Assembly: GCF_042680885.1 (NCBI RefSeq)
Contig: NZ_JBHUEO010000113.1
Location: 1 to 64,000 of the forward strand
DNA from: Siminovitchia sediminis
GTDB lineage: Bacteria; Bacillota; Bacilli; Bacillales; Bacillaceae_C
DNA length: 64,000 bases
Direction of reading: 5' to 3'
The notes beneath the pieces were generated by a model. That model worked only from the letters and a program-made list of their open reading frames with translations. It did not search any database and had not been told where the DNA came from. How positions within the stretch are numbered: position 1 is the stretch's first letter; each line of letters begins with the position of its first letter. Of this stretch, positions 45,383-54,960 are shown in pieces. The position numbers and the translations under genes are program-made.

Positions 45383-45529
45383 TTAGACGCTATTTCTGTT
45401 CCAAATGGATTGAACCAAAAGTAAAATGCCTGCAGATAACAATAGAATATGTATGACAGCTCCTGCCATTTGAGTGATAACCCCAATGAGCCAAAGTACC
45501 AGCAATACGCCAATAATCATCCATACCAT
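45383..45529 (-). CDS. lmo0937-like small membrane protein, 48 aa
   Basis: A 48-aa very hydrophobic protein (MVWMIIGVLLVLWLIGVITQ...AVIHILLLSAGILLL) of the lmo0937 family found in Firmicutes. ATG 45529 has AAAGGGGG upstream and a terminator follows, so it is a stand-alone gene. Two short transmembrane helices are predicted. Function unknown; related genes are often general-stress inducible. Confidence 0.65.
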   Translation of the reverse strand: MVWMIIGVLLVLWLIGVITQMAGAVIHILLLSAGILLLVQSIWNRNSV

Positions 45530-45749
45530 ATAAACATACCCCCTTTTTTTCTTAGATTACCCTTTCTCTTTAGGGGGGAAACCTTCTGTTGAAAAGATTT
45601 TACAATATTGATCATTACTCTTGAGAAAAGTTACAAATGCATGTAAACAACATAAAGGTCTTCTGCAACAGACAGGAGGTTCCTTATCTCGGATCACAAA
45701 GAACGATTGGGCTGATCATCTCATGACTACGTGATGTGAAAAATTATTC

Positions 45750-45796
45750 AGGCTGCTGCAGGATTTCCATTTTTCATTTTTTCAATGCAGCAGCCA
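45750..45796 (-). terminator. leftward hairpin terminator
   Basis: GGCTGCTGCA and TGCAGCAGCC form a 10-bp stem with a long A/T loop; on the minus strand it is followed by TGAATAATTTTT. It is placed just after the second small membrane protein gene. Confidence 0.5.
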
Positions 45797-45801
45797 CTCT
45801 C

Positions 45802-45951
45802 CTATTCTGATTTTTTTCTGCCTGTTATCAAACGAATCAAAAAAAGGATCACTGCTGCAACAAGCAAAAGATGAATCAAGGCACCGCCGATCTTGGCAAC
45901 AAGGCCAAGTATCCATAACACGATGAATATTCCAATGATTGTCCAAAGCAT
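45802..45951 (-). CDS. lmo0937-like small membrane protein, 49 aa
   Basis: A 49-aa protein (MLWTIIGIFIVLWILGLVAK...ALIHLLLVAAVILFLIRL) in the same family as the gene at 45383, closer to the family consensus. ATG 45951 follows GGGGAGGG. It is a second copy in tandem, each with its own terminator, so they are separate units rather than an operon. Confidence 0.7.
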   Translation of the reverse strand: MLWTIIGIFIVLWILGLVAKIGGALIHLLLVAAVILFLIRLITGRKKSE

Positions 45952-46111
45952 ATTTTTAACATCCCTCCCCTGAAGATCAGTGTCTTATATTTACCCGATG
46001 GGATAAATAAAAAACCAGATTGGAGCTGCATTAAAACAAGATTTGCCTAGTTTTGAAACAGTCCAAGCGGGAATTCAATGGGTATCCGGCTGTAATTGGA
46101 GGTGAAGGCGC

Positions 46112-47547
46112 GTGAGAGTGAAAAATAAAAGATATTGGCTGATGGGCTTATTGGCGCTGTTGCTATGTGTGTTTCTTGGCGTGGTATATGTCCAGTCCAC
46201 CAAAGCCCTTCCAGAGGGGATACCATATGAAGGGGAGACTCACCAGCTTCCGGCAGAATCGATTTCTTTTCTATATGACCTGACCTATCAGGCTCACGGG
46301 GAAACGCAGTATGAACAACATATGTTTAAAGCCGTGTTTGAGGCCATTGATGAAGCGGAGGAGTTCATTGTCCTGGACTTTTTTTTATACAACGATTATT
46401 ACGATGCAGATCAGCAGTATCCGCAGCTTAGCTCCAATTTAACCAAAAAATTAATTGACAAGAAGAAAAAGAATCCGTCCATTGACATAACACTCATTAC
46501 TGATGAAATCAACACTTCCTACAATTCTCACAAAAACTGGCAATTTGAAGAGTTAAAAGAACACGGCATTGATGTGCTTTTGACCAATGTTGATCCTCTC
46601 AGAGATTCAAACCCGTTGTATTCCGCTATTTGGAGAATGTTTTTTCAATGGCTTGGACAAAAGGGAACCGGCATCTTTCCGAATGCCATGGCTGATGGAG
46701 CACCGAAGATGACCGCCAGGTCTTATTTAAAGATGCTAAATATTAAAGCTAACCATCGGAAGCGGTTGCCACAGACCACACAATACTTGTTTTATCCGGT
46801 AATCCACATGATGCCAGCGCGTACCATTCCAATATTGGATTTCAAATTGACGGTCCCATTGTTCAAGACTTACTGGAGTCGGAACAGGCAGCAGCGAACC
46901 TTGCAGGAGGCAAAAAACTGTCCGAATATAAAGGAAGAAAAACTTCAACAGGGGACCATTCCGTTCAGCTGGTAACAGAAGGAAAAGTCCTGGAAAAAAC
47001 TCTTTCTTCCATCGAAACAGCTATGCAGGGGGATGAAATATGGCTGGCTATGTTTTATCTTGCGGATAGGGAAGTCATCGATGCTTTGCTTAATGCTGCC
47101 AGCCGTGGTGTCCAAGTGAACATCATTTTAGATCCGAACAAGAATGCCTTCGGCTCAAAGAAAACGGGCCTTCCGAATCAACCGGTTGCACTCGAACTTC
47201 ATGAAAAAACAGGCGGCCGGATTAACATTCGCTGGTATCAAACCGGGCAGGAGCAATACCATACCAAACTTCTTTATATTAGGACTAAAGACAAAGCACT
47301 GATTACCGGCGGCTCTACCAACTTCACTTCAAGAAATCTGGATAATTATAATTTGGAAACAAACGTTTATATTGAAGCTCCGATCGAATCTCCTGCAGCG
47401 CGGGATGTGGACAGTTACTTTCAAAGAATTTGGTCGAACAAGGACGGCCAATATACAATAGATGGTGCAGAACTTTTGAATCCATTAACGTTTGGCCAGC
47501 AAGTGATATACATGGTGCAGCAGATTTTTAACTTTACTACTTTTTAA
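46112..47547 (+). pseudogene. phospholipase-D-family protein, frameshifted
   Basis: Reading across one frameshift gives a membrane-anchored PLD/cardiolipin-synthase-like protein of about 477 aa: N-terminal helix (WLMGLLALLLCVFLGVVYV), then two HKD-type domains. The first, HRKAVATD, is restored only by adding one G near 46760-46763 (AAGCGG for AAGGCGG); the second is HTKLLYIRTKD with Arg where the motif Asp would be, then GGSTNFTSRN. As read, the first frame ends at 46975 and the second resumes internally. It is either inactive or carries a sequencing error. Start GTG/ATG choice: GTG 46112 behind GGAGGTGA. Confidence 0.75.
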
Positions 47548-47603
47548 ACAGGTTGTTTCCTGTACTCTCATGAATACTAACTAAGGTTAATTCCCACAAT
47601 TAG

Positions 47604-48269
47604 GTGGATGTGAGAAAATACAACTTGCAGCACATGAATTTCGGGATCTTACTGAATGGATTGCCGGCTGGTATAATACAGTACCTGCGGGCACATTTAA
47701 CAAATCAGGCTGATGAAGATCCTGAATTAAAGTCCATGCTTGAGAGGCATTATTCCAACATATCGCGACTACAACATGAAAGTAGAGTTTGTCCAAAGTG
47801 CGGCAATACCGGATATATCCAAGTTTCAGCCGGATGATTCCCGACCGAAGCTGGACCAGTATACACACCCTCCGGTTCAAATGGTCAGAGCTTGTGTACC
47901 AAGGACGGGTGCAACCACTCTTTCTGACCAGGAAATTGCTTTAGCCTATCAATTAAATCAAAAAGCAACCGCAAAAAACTTGCAAGAGCCACTCTGGAGT
48001 GCCCGCACCCTGAACTGAGGACATTTCTTGAAAAAGCGATTTTAAACAGCAGCAGGCATTCATGTGATGTTTGGCAATATATGACGGAACGTGGGTATTA
48101 TCCGCTTTCTCCTGTGCCAAAGGAAGATATCGAATTAGTTTCAGCGATGCATCAAATGATTCCGCAGCCTCCTTGGTCAGGGGCGAACAAGCAGAACAGC
48201 CATCATTTGTACAGTAGAAAAAGGGCAGCCGCAGCGGCTGCCTCTTATACCTTTCGGGAAAAGACATAA
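47604..48269 (+). pseudogene. CotF-like spore coat protein, multiply frameshifted
   Basis: Fragments in three frames line up with one CotF-type coat protein: EKIQLAAHEFRDLTEWIAG, then DPELKSMLERHYSN, then LSDQEIALAYQLNQKATAKNL, then HPELRTFLEKAILNSSRHSC and DVWQYMTERGYYPLSPV. Junctions are near 47670, 47755 and 47984; the last is fixed by one extra base. Such proteins normally bind the spore coat. It follows another frameshifted gene directly, so either the locus is decaying or base calls here are poor. Confidence 0.65.
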
Positions 48270-48300
48270 TTTGTTCCTTTTTTAATCATTCGTCATTCAG

Positions 48301-48306
48301 TATAAT
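48301..48306 (+). promoter_or_regulatory. -10 element of rodA/ftsW-like gene
   Basis: A perfect TATAAT 46 bp before ATG 48352, with only a weak T-rich -35 region upstream. Probable sigma-A promoter. Confidence 0.4.
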
Positions 48307-48351
48307 GTTAAGATGGTTACCAGTTTTATTTTTTAAAGAGGAGATAGCAAA

Positions 48352-49527
48352 ATGGCCTCACCAAGAAGAAACATTCCCAAAATAGATTATGGGATTATTT
48401 TAACATTGATGCTGATGATGATCATCAGTCTAATTGTCATATATAGTGCCCAGACTACCGGGCAATACGGAACAAATTTTGTGCTGCAGCAAGTCGTATG
48501 GTATACACTTGGAGGAATTGCGGCCTGGGTGATCATGCAATTTGATTCCGATCAGTTAAGGAAGATGTCCTGGTACTTATATGGGATAGGATTGCTTTTA
48601 CTATGTATTTTATTTTTGTCACCGGATGACCTGCCCTTAACCAAACGGACAAATGGCGCGCAAAGCTGGTTTTTCATCCCGGGAGCGGGAGCTGTACAGC
48701 CTTCAGAATTTATGAAGCTCTTTACCATTTTGGTGCTGGCAAGATTAACAACAGACCACCATGTGAAGTTTACTCATAAAACATTACAGACGGACTTTTG
48801 GCTGCTAATTAAGCTAGGCCTGGTTACAGCCGTTCCTATTGCGTTCATTATGATGCAGCCGGATTTAGGAACTTCATTGGTCTTTTTGGCTATATTCCTG
48901 GGAATGGTATTGGTTTCAGGCATTACATGGAAACTGCTTGTCCCTATATTTGGCGGTATTTCATTTATCGCTGCTGCTGTTCTATTGATTGCGATAAAGA
49001 TGCCCGAGTATTTAAAGTTTCTGGGTGTTAAACAATACCAATTTAAACGGATTTATTCCTGGCTGGATCCTTTTACGTATCAATCCAATGAGGGATTTCA
49101 GCTTGTAAAATCGTTATTGGCCATCGGCTCCGGAATGACGGGCGGAAAAGGGTTCGGAAACAGAGAAGTGTACATGCCTGAAAGTCATTCGGACTTTATT
49201 TTCAGCACACTCGGCGAGGAGTTTGGATTTATTGGCGGCAGCATTGTCATCAGTTTGTTCTTCCTGTTAATTTATCAGATTACAAGAGTTGGGCTCGATA
49301 CGAAAAATCCTTTTTATTCCTATATTTGTACCGGTGTGATTTCGATGATTGCTTTTCACGTATTCCAAAATATCGGCATGACGATCGGACTATTGCCCAT
49401 AACAGGAATTCCTCTTCCCTTTATCAGTTACGGGGGAAGTTCGCTCCTGTCCAATATGATGGCGATCGGTGTCATTATGTCAATCCGATATCATTATAAA
49501 AAATATATGTTTTCATCCAGTGAATAA
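48352..49527 (+). CDS. rodA: FtsW/RodA/SpoVE-family peptidoglycan glycosyltransferase
   Basis: A 391-aa SEDS protein with about ten transmembrane helices that polymerises lipid II into glycan chains with a partner class B PBP. GAQSWFFIPGAGAVQPSEFMK (split here by family numbering) and the C-terminal GIPLPFISYGGSSLLSNM are the SEDS signatures. GGAGATAG precedes ATG 48352. A rodA-like assignment is favoured over ftsW because there is no dcw cluster around it; several Bacillus paralogues exist, so the symbol is tentative. Confidence 0.85.
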   Translation: MASPRRNIPKIDYGIILTLMLMMIISLIVIYSAQTTGQYGTNFVLQQVVWYTLGGIAAWVIMQFDSDQLRKMSWYLYGIGLLLLCILFLSPDDLPLTKRTNGAQSWFFIPGAGAVQPSEFMKLFTILVLARLTTDHHVKFTHKTLQTDFWLLIKLGLVTAVPIAFIMMQPDLGTSLVFLAIFLGMVLVSGITWKLLVPIFGGISFIAAAVLLIAIKMPEYLKFLGVKQYQFKRIYSWLDPFTYQSNEGFQLVKSLLAIGSGMTGGKGFGNREVYMPESHSDFIFSTLGEEFGFIGGSIVISLFFLLIYQITRVGLDTKNPFYSYICTGVISMIAFHVFQNIGMTIGLLPITGIPLPFISYGGSSLLSNMMAIGVIMSIRYHYKKYMFSSSE

Positions 49528-49560
49528 CGATCGGTCTGCGGAAGCAGGCCGATTTACTTA
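49528..49560 (+). terminator. terminator after rodA-like gene
   Basis: ATCGGTCTGC and GCAGGCCGAT form a 10-bp stem with a wobble pair around GGAA, followed by TTACTTATT. Confidence 0.6.
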
Positions 49561-49639
49561 TTCATCGATGCAAAATTAAATTATAATTCATATTAGAATC
49601 AAAAATTCAGTAAAAAATTCAATAGTAAATCAAAAAAGG

Positions 49640-49653
49640 TGTAAGCGCTTTTG
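49640..49653 (+). promoter_or_regulatory. possible catabolite (cre-like) site
   Basis: TGTAAGCGCTTTTG contains the AAGCGCTT core of CcpA sites but deviates at the 3' end (TG for CA). It lies 18 bp upstream of the sigma-54 promoter, where a repressor could interfere. Confidence 0.35.
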
Positions 49654-49670
49654 AAAAAAGACTCGATTAC

Positions 49671-49687
49671 TTGGTACGATTTTTGCA
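49671..49687 (+). promoter_or_regulatory. sigma-54 (-24/-12) promoter
   Basis: TTGGTACGATTTTTGCA matches the sigma-54 consensus YTGGCACGNNNNTTGCW at every position except one (T for C). The invariant GG (49673-49674) and GC (49685-49686) are exactly 10 bp apart. It lies 69 bp before ATG 49756 of the NCS1 permease, so that operon should need SigL and an enhancer-binding activator. No such activator gene is in the window. Confidence 0.75.
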
Positions 49688-49755
49688 ATATACATTTTAG
49701 CAAGACAGAGAAAATAAAGAAAAATAAAAATCATACCAAGAAGGGGAATTTAAAA

Positions 49756-51114
49756 ATGGCTAGCACAAAAGTCACGTTAGGAAACGATAATATTCGTCCG
49801 TTGTCTATGCAACAGCGCACTGTAGGATTTTTTGGAATTTTTTCAATTTGGGTAGCAGCCAACTTTGTTATCACCACGATTTTAACCGGAATGCTGTTTT
49901 TACCGGATATATCTTTTATCGATGCCTTAAAGGTCATTTTTTTGGGTTCAGCTTTAGGAGCGATTCCCATTGCCTTAATGGGGAGGATTGGAACGAATAC
50001 AGGGCTGCCGACAATGGTTATAACCCGTGCAGCTTTTGGCCAAAAAGGATCTTTGTTGCCTGCAATAGCAAACACAGTGATTCTTGTCGGATGGAGCTGG
50101 ATTCAAGCATATATGGCTGGATTGAGCTTTGATTATGCAGTCAACTATTTAACGGGATACAGCAATGTCAATTTGTTTACGATTCTGACGCAGGCAGTTG
50201 TTGTATTGATTACCATTTATGGGATCCGCGGTATCGATCATGCACAGCGGTATATTTCAACAGCTATGTTGATTTTATCATTTATGGTCTTTTATAAGTT
50301 GTTTACTGCCTATGATGTACACTCATTAATCCAGCTCAAATTGTCTGAAAATCCTGAAACGACCTTCATTATTGCTTTTGATATCGTTATTGCAACCGCT
50401 TTTTCTTGGATGTCTTCAGTTAGTGACTACAACAGAAGTGCAAAGTCAGAAAATAGTGGAATGGTTGCAACCTATATTGCCTATGTGCTTGCTTCGATGG
50501 TCGCATTTGGTCTTGGATCAGCTGTAGGCGGTTTCAGCCTGGCGCTTGGCATGGAGCAGACTTATGATCCGGTTGTACTCCTTGCACAGCATGGATTTGG
50601 TCTTGTTGCAGCAATTGTTGTATTTCTTTCCGTTGTATCTACAAATGCAATGGCTCTGTATAGTGCCAATATGTCACTCTTAAATGTATTTCCGAAAGGG
50701 TCTTTCTGGAAAAATGCCCTCATTCTGGGTGTCATTACAATAATGGGTGCATTGTTGAAAGAAAGATTAATGACTCACTTCTTTGATTTCGTACTCTTTA
50801 TTGCCACATTGTATATCCCTATCTTTGCAATTGTGCTGGCAGATTATTATATTGTGAAGAAAAGACGTTATGATGCAGAGGATATTGCACTTGACCAAAA
50901 GGGGTTGTACCGTTATACGAAAGGTTTCCACCCTGCTGCCTATGCTGCCTATGTATTGGGGGCCGCTTTTGCCCTCTACTTTACGTATATCAGCCCATTG
51001 GCGATCGGATCGACAGTATTGACGTTCTTCGTTTCAGGAATTCTTTATATTGGATTGACAAAAGTAATGACTTCAAGTGGAATAAATCAATCAAAAGGTG
51101 AAAAAACAGCATGA
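49756..51114 (+). CDS. NCS1-family nucleobase/cytosine-type permease
   Basis: A 452-aa membrane protein with 12 predicted helices. It has the NCS1 N-terminal region (NDNIRPLSMQQRTVGFFGIFSIW) and the YIPIFAIVLADYYIVKKR segment. I start it at ATG 49756 with AAGGGGAA upstream; an in-frame TTG further out overlaps the sigma-54 promoter. Family members import cytosine, allantoin, hydantoins or purines with protons or sodium. Its stop overlaps the amidase start (ATGA). The operon context suggests a nitrogen-rich substrate. Confidence 0.87.
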   Translation: MASTKVTLGNDNIRPLSMQQRTVGFFGIFSIWVAANFVITTILTGMLFLPDISFIDALKVIFLGSALGAIPIALMGRIGTNTGLPTMVITRAAFGQKGSLLPAIANTVILVGWSWIQAYMAGLSFDYAVNYLTGYSNVNLFTILTQAVVVLITIYGIRGIDHAQRYISTAMLILSFMVFYKLFTAYDVHSLIQLKLSENPETTFIIAFDIVIATAFSWMSSVSDYNRSAKSENSGMVATYIAYVLASMVAFGLGSAVGGFSLALGMEQTYDPVVLLAQHGFGLVAAIVVFLSVVSTNAMALYSANMSLLNVFPKGSFWKNALILGVITIMGALLKERLMTHFFDFVLFIATLYIPIFAIVLADYYIVKKRRYDAEDIALDQKGLYRYTKGFHPAAYAAYVLGAAFALYFTYISPLAIGSTVLTFFVSGILYIGLTKVMTSSGINQSKGEKTA

Positions 51115-51929
51115 AGAAATGGGAAATAGCCGTCGTACAAGACGATTTTAATATTAAAAATCCTTTACTTTTGATGGAATCCCATGTGAAGGACAGCATA
51201 CAGAAGCATCCGGAGACAAGGCTTATTCTGTTTCCGGAATCTGCAGCTTCCGGCTATATATTTTCGCAAGAATTCGTTAAAGCCAAAGCAGAGCCTGCTG
51301 ATGGGCCTGCCTTTAAATTCCTGTCCAATTTAGCAAGAGAATTTAAATTGTACGTAGGGTATGGCTTTATTGAAAAAAAGAATGATCAAATATTTAATTC
51401 AATGAATTTGATTAGTGCAAATGGAGAACTATTGGCAACTTATCAGAAAATGCATCTCACTCCACTAGAAAAACATCTGTATACAGCCGGCGATGGTCTT
51501 GTTTCCGTAAAAACGGAGCTGGGGACTTTAGGCTTGATGATTTGCTGGGATATGGCTTTTCCTGAGCTCGGTCGTTTGCTTGAACAGCAAGGTACGGATG
51601 TCATACTTGCTCCAAGTGCATGGGAAAGTCCGCATGAAGATTCATACAGCCGAATGGCTGCAGCTCGGGCTATGGATAATACAGTTTATTTGGCGACGTG
51701 CAATTATTCCGGTGGAGAAGAGGAAATACAGTTCTTTGGCAAGTCTGCTGTGTATGGACCGGATGGCGGCATGATAAGCCGCGAAACAACTGGAGGGAAC
51801 TCTATCATTACAGCAGAAATTGACCTTGCAAAAAGGCGGTATTTGAAAGATCATTTTTATTCTATGAGATCAGATGAGCGTACAGATTTGTATAAGATTC
51901 AATGGAAGGGATATTTCAATGGATATTAA
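51111..51929 (+). CDS. nitrilase-superfamily carbon-nitrogen hydrolase
   Basis: A 272-aa enzyme with the Glu-Lys-Cys triad: Glu in LFPESAASGY, Lys in YQKMHLTP and Cys in MICWDMAFPE. The family hydrolyses amides, N-carbamoyl compounds or omega-amides. Neighbours (NCS1 permease, ureohydrolase, aldehyde dehydrogenase) fit an N-carbamoyl or amide intermediate released during nitrogen scavenging; N-carbamoylputrescine amidase is one candidate, but the operon does not prove it. The start overlaps the permease stop by 4 bp. Confidence 0.85.
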   Translation: MKKWEIAVVQDDFNIKNPLLLMESHVKDSIQKHPETRLILFPESAASGYIFSQEFVKAKAEPADGPAFKFLSNLAREFKLYVGYGFIEKKNDQIFNSMNLISANGELLATYQKMHLTPLEKHLYTAGDGLVSVKTELGTLGLMICWDMAFPELGRLLEQQGTDVILAPSAWESPHEDSYSRMAAARAMDNTVYLATCNYSGGEEEIQFFGKSAVYGPDGGMISRETTGGNSIITAEIDLAKRRYLKDHFYSMRSDERTDLYKIQWKGYFNGY

Positions 51930-52566
51930 AAGAATGATAGACTTGTCTCTCCCGTTGCAAAATGATGTTCCGGTTTTTCCGGGGGACCCTGAACCAAATA
52001 TCCGTCCTGCCACTACAATCGAAAAAAATGGGTATAATACTTCATTTTTAGATATAGGTTCACATACGGGAACTCATGTGGATGCTCCTTTTCATTTTAG
52101 AAAAGAAGGAAAGACGATGGATCAGCTACCTTTGAATTATTTTATGGGTGAAGGCGTGATTATCCCTGCTACACATAAAAAAGGCGGAGAGGCCATCACG
52201 CTGGAAGACGCCTCTCCCTATTTCGATAAGCTTGGTCCTGGAAAAGTGGCCTTAATTCATACCGGATGGACGAAATATTTGGGAGAAGATAATTATTTCA
52301 ATCACCCTTACGTAGATATTCAAGTGGTAGTGAAAATGCTGAATTTGGGTGTCCGGACCTTTTTCATTGATGCTTTAAATATAGATCCGCCAAATGGAGA
52401 GGATTTCCCGGCACATGAAGCAATCACAGTAGTGAATGGAATTATCGGTGAAAATTTTACGAATTTCAATCAGATTAATTTTGATCATCCCTTCATTATT
52501 GCACTGCCATTAAATATTACAAAGGGTGACGGCTCTCCTGTACGGGCAGTTGCATTACAATTATAA
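51919..52566 (+). CDS. cyclase-family metal-dependent hydrolase
   Basis: A 215-aa protein of the kynurenine-formamidase/cyclase family. SHTGTHVDAPFHF is the metal-binding signature HxGTHxDxPxH. The start is ATG 51919 with GGAAGGG upstream, overlapping the amidase gene by 11 bp. Known members hydrolyse N-formylkynurenine or isatin and related cyclic amides; with an NCS1 permease and amidase, ring opening of a cyclic imide or lactam is plausible. The true substrate is unknown. Confidence 0.85.
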   Translation: MDIKRMIDLSLPLQNDVPVFPGDPEPNIRPATTIEKNGYNTSFLDIGSHTGTHVDAPFHFRKEGKTMDQLPLNYFMGEGVIIPATHKKGGEAITLEDASPYFDKLGPGKVALIHTGWTKYLGEDNYFNHPYVDIQVVVKMLNLGVRTFFIDALNIDPPNGEDFPAHEAITVVNGIIGENFTNFNQINFDHPFIIALPLNITKGDGSPVRAVALQL

Positions 52567-52762
52567 TTTGTTTTTATTATTGAAATAAGGAAGTCTATGA
52601 AATTGCCGGCATATTAACCAAAAGGTTCATCTATGTCTTCGCTTTTTGTGGGCACTATTTTGCGATTAAGCAGGTGAGAATCACTGACAAATAGGTTTTG
52701 CCGTTCTCGGTGTTCCATTTGATGAAGCCTCATACTGCAAACAATTGAGGAGGTTATCCAAC
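52567..52762 (+). promoter_or_regulatory. gap with weak sigma-54-like motif before aldehyde dehydrogenase
   Basis: GTGGGCACTATTTTGC (about 52659-52674) resembles a -24/-12 element but the GGCAC and TTGC blocks are one base too close, so it is only a candidate. No gene is present. The aldehyde dehydrogenase may be read from here or from the upstream operon. Confidence 0.25.
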
Positions 52763-54238
52763 TTGATAAAATTAAAGATGTACATTAATGGTGAATGGAA
52801 GAACTCCACCAATAATGCTGTCCGTGAGATCATAAATCCTGCTAATGGAGAGGTTATTGCTCAAGCTGCCGAAGGTACGTTGGAGGATGCAAAAGTCGCC
52901 ATCAAAGCGGCGAGGGATGCTTTTGAGAGCGGAATTTGGTCAGACCTTACAGCAGCGGAGCGGGCAAATTACCTTTATAAAATTGCCGGTAAAATAGAAG
53001 AAAACTTTGAAGAGCTTGTGGACTTGGAAATCATGGATAATGGAAAGACAAGAGGAGAGGCCGAGTTTGATATGGAGGATGCTGTAGCCAGCTTCCGGTA
53101 TTATGCGGGCTTAATCGTGAACTCCGGCGGGGAAACGTTGGAAGTTCCAGATCCCGATATGCACTCCATGGTCGTTCGTGAACCTGTTGGTGTCGCAGGA
53201 CTTGTTGTTCCCTGGAATTTCCCCATGCTTATGAGTGTTTGGAAGGTTGCCCCCGCATTGGCAGCAGGCAATACGATCGTATTCAAACCGGCGGAAGTCA
53301 CTCCTATAACGGCAGTGAAATTGTTTGAAATTATGGAAGAAGTCGGAATTCCAGCGGGTGTGGCAAATATGGTTTTAGGTGACGGCAGCATTGTCGGCCA
53401 GGAAATTGCAGAGAGCAATGATGTTGATGTCATTTCCTTCACTGGAAGCACACAGACTGGAAGACGAATTATGCAGGCGGCAACAGGGAATTTGAAGAGA
53501 ATTTCCCTCGAATTAGGAGGGAAATCTCCCAATATTATTTTTGAAGATGTCGATTTGGAAGTTGCGGTGGACCAAGCGTTATTTGGAATCTTTTTCGGAG
53601 CCGGCCAAGTATGTTCGGCTGGTAGCCGCATCCTTGTCCAGGAAGAGATCTATGACGCATTCGTCGAGCGATTTGTGGAACGCACGAAGAAAATTAAAGT
53701 CGGCTCTGGAAATGAGGAAGGCGTGGAAATGGGCGCCATCGTCAGCGAAAAACAGATGAACAATATTTTGAACTACATTCAGATTGGCCAGGAAGAGGGA
53801 GCTACTCTTGCGGCCGGCGGAAACCGAATCATGGACAGGGGCTTGGAGAAAGGTTTCTTTATTGAACCGACTGTTTTTACGAATGTGAAACAGGACATGC
53901 GGATCGTCCAGGAAGAAATTTTCGGACCTGTCGTTACGATCCAAAAGTTCAAGGATGAGAAGGAAGCCATTCAACTGGCAAACGATGTGGATTTCGGTTT
54001 GGCCGGGGGAGTGTTTACAAATGACGGGGCGCGTGCTTTGCGTGTTATCAAAAAACTCCGTGCAGGTATCACATGGATCAATACGTATCACCCAACATTC
54101 GTTGAAGCCCCGTGGGGCGGCTATAAACAAAGCGGTATTGGCCGCAGCCTTGGAACTTATGGGCTGGAAGACTTCCAAGAGGTTAAACAAATTAATATCA
54201 ATATGAACCCTGGAATGGCAGGATGGTTCGGAAAGTAG
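52763..54238 (+). CDS. NAD(P)-dependent aldehyde dehydrogenase
   Basis: A 491-aa enzyme of the ALDH superfamily. VPWNFPM and FTGSTQTGRRI mark the cofactor site, LELGGKSPN carries the general-base Glu and GAGQVCSAGSR the nucleophilic Cys. The start is TTG 52763, nine bases after AGGAGG. It oxidises an aldehyde to an acid; in this island an amino- or guanidino-aldehyde from polyamine-type catabolism is a reasonable guess. Nothing in the sequence fixes the substrate. Confidence 0.88.
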   Translation: MIKLKMYINGEWKNSTNNAVREIINPANGEVIAQAAEGTLEDAKVAIKAARDAFESGIWSDLTAAERANYLYKIAGKIEENFEELVDLEIMDNGKTRGEAEFDMEDAVASFRYYAGLIVNSGGETLEVPDPDMHSMVVREPVGVAGLVVPWNFPMLMSVWKVAPALAAGNTIVFKPAEVTPITAVKLFEIMEEVGIPAGVANMVLGDGSIVGQEIAESNDVDVISFTGSTQTGRRIMQAATGNLKRISLELGGKSPNIIFEDVDLEVAVDQALFGIFFGAGQVCSAGSRILVQEEIYDAFVERFVERTKKIKVGSGNEEGVEMGAIVSEKQMNNILNYIQIGQEEGATLAAGGNRIMDRGLEKGFFIEPTVFTNVKQDMRIVQEEIFGPVVTIQKFKDEKEAIQLANDVDFGLAGGVFTNDGARALRVIKKLRAGITWINTYHPTFVEAPWGGYKQSGIGRSLGTYGLEDFQEVKQININMNPGMAGWFGK

Positions 54239-54428
54239 TGACTAAAAACTCTACAGTGTATGAACTGTCCAGGAAAGCTGTAGATGATGATTGGAGGGGA
54301 CCATTCCACAGCTACTTAAATGAGGTACTTATAGAACACGATGTAGGCTGCTAAACCTCCGAACTCTTCGGGTTTTGGCAGCCTGATTTTTCTGTATTCT
54401 TTCCAAAAATTATAGTACTCCATATATT

Positions 54429-54810
54429 TTATGAAATTGTATTGTATTGGTTAGACGTCATGCTCCTTTTTGAGCAATGCCTTAACCTTACGATGACCTT
54501 TCTTGTAATCTTTTTGTCGGTTTTTCCTATCGCTCCCTGCCATTGTTCATGTCCATGTCCATAGGTGTGTTGCTTTCCAACAGGCTGTTCAAATCGATAG
54601 ATTTTCTTAGTGCGATACCCGTACATCCATGTCTTAACCTGCGAACTATTTTTAATACCATACCTCTTCATGAACTGCTTTGTTGTACGTGTCCCTGTCA
54701 CCTTTCATTAATAAACGCCCATCTAATGTCTGCCGGGTACTCTCTTCTCCCCATGCAAAAACACCTCCGACTTTGTGCTTGTTGGTTTCAGCATACCCGT
54801 TCGAAGGTGT
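54429..54810 (-). pseudogene. transposase orfA remnant (IS3-type)
   Basis: A leftward 90-codon fragment beginning MTGTRTTKQFMKRYGIKNSS continues into QVKTWMYGYRTKKIYRFEQP, the helix-turn-helix pattern of IS3-type orfA. Upstream sequence in the same frame (HGERRVPGRH) is interrupted by stops. No orfB or clear ends are seen, so it is a relic separating the aldehyde dehydrogenase from the LysR gene. Confidence 0.5.
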
Positions 54811-54960
54811 TTATGTTTATCAAAATATGAGGTTAGTTCTTAGGTGTCCAGGTGTTAATGTATGGGAATTTATTTTCCGAAACTGATTCTGATCAGCTGC
54901 GCAACTTCCTTTCGGTTGTTTTATGATGAATTCCAGGATGATAGAATCACCAAGGACTTC

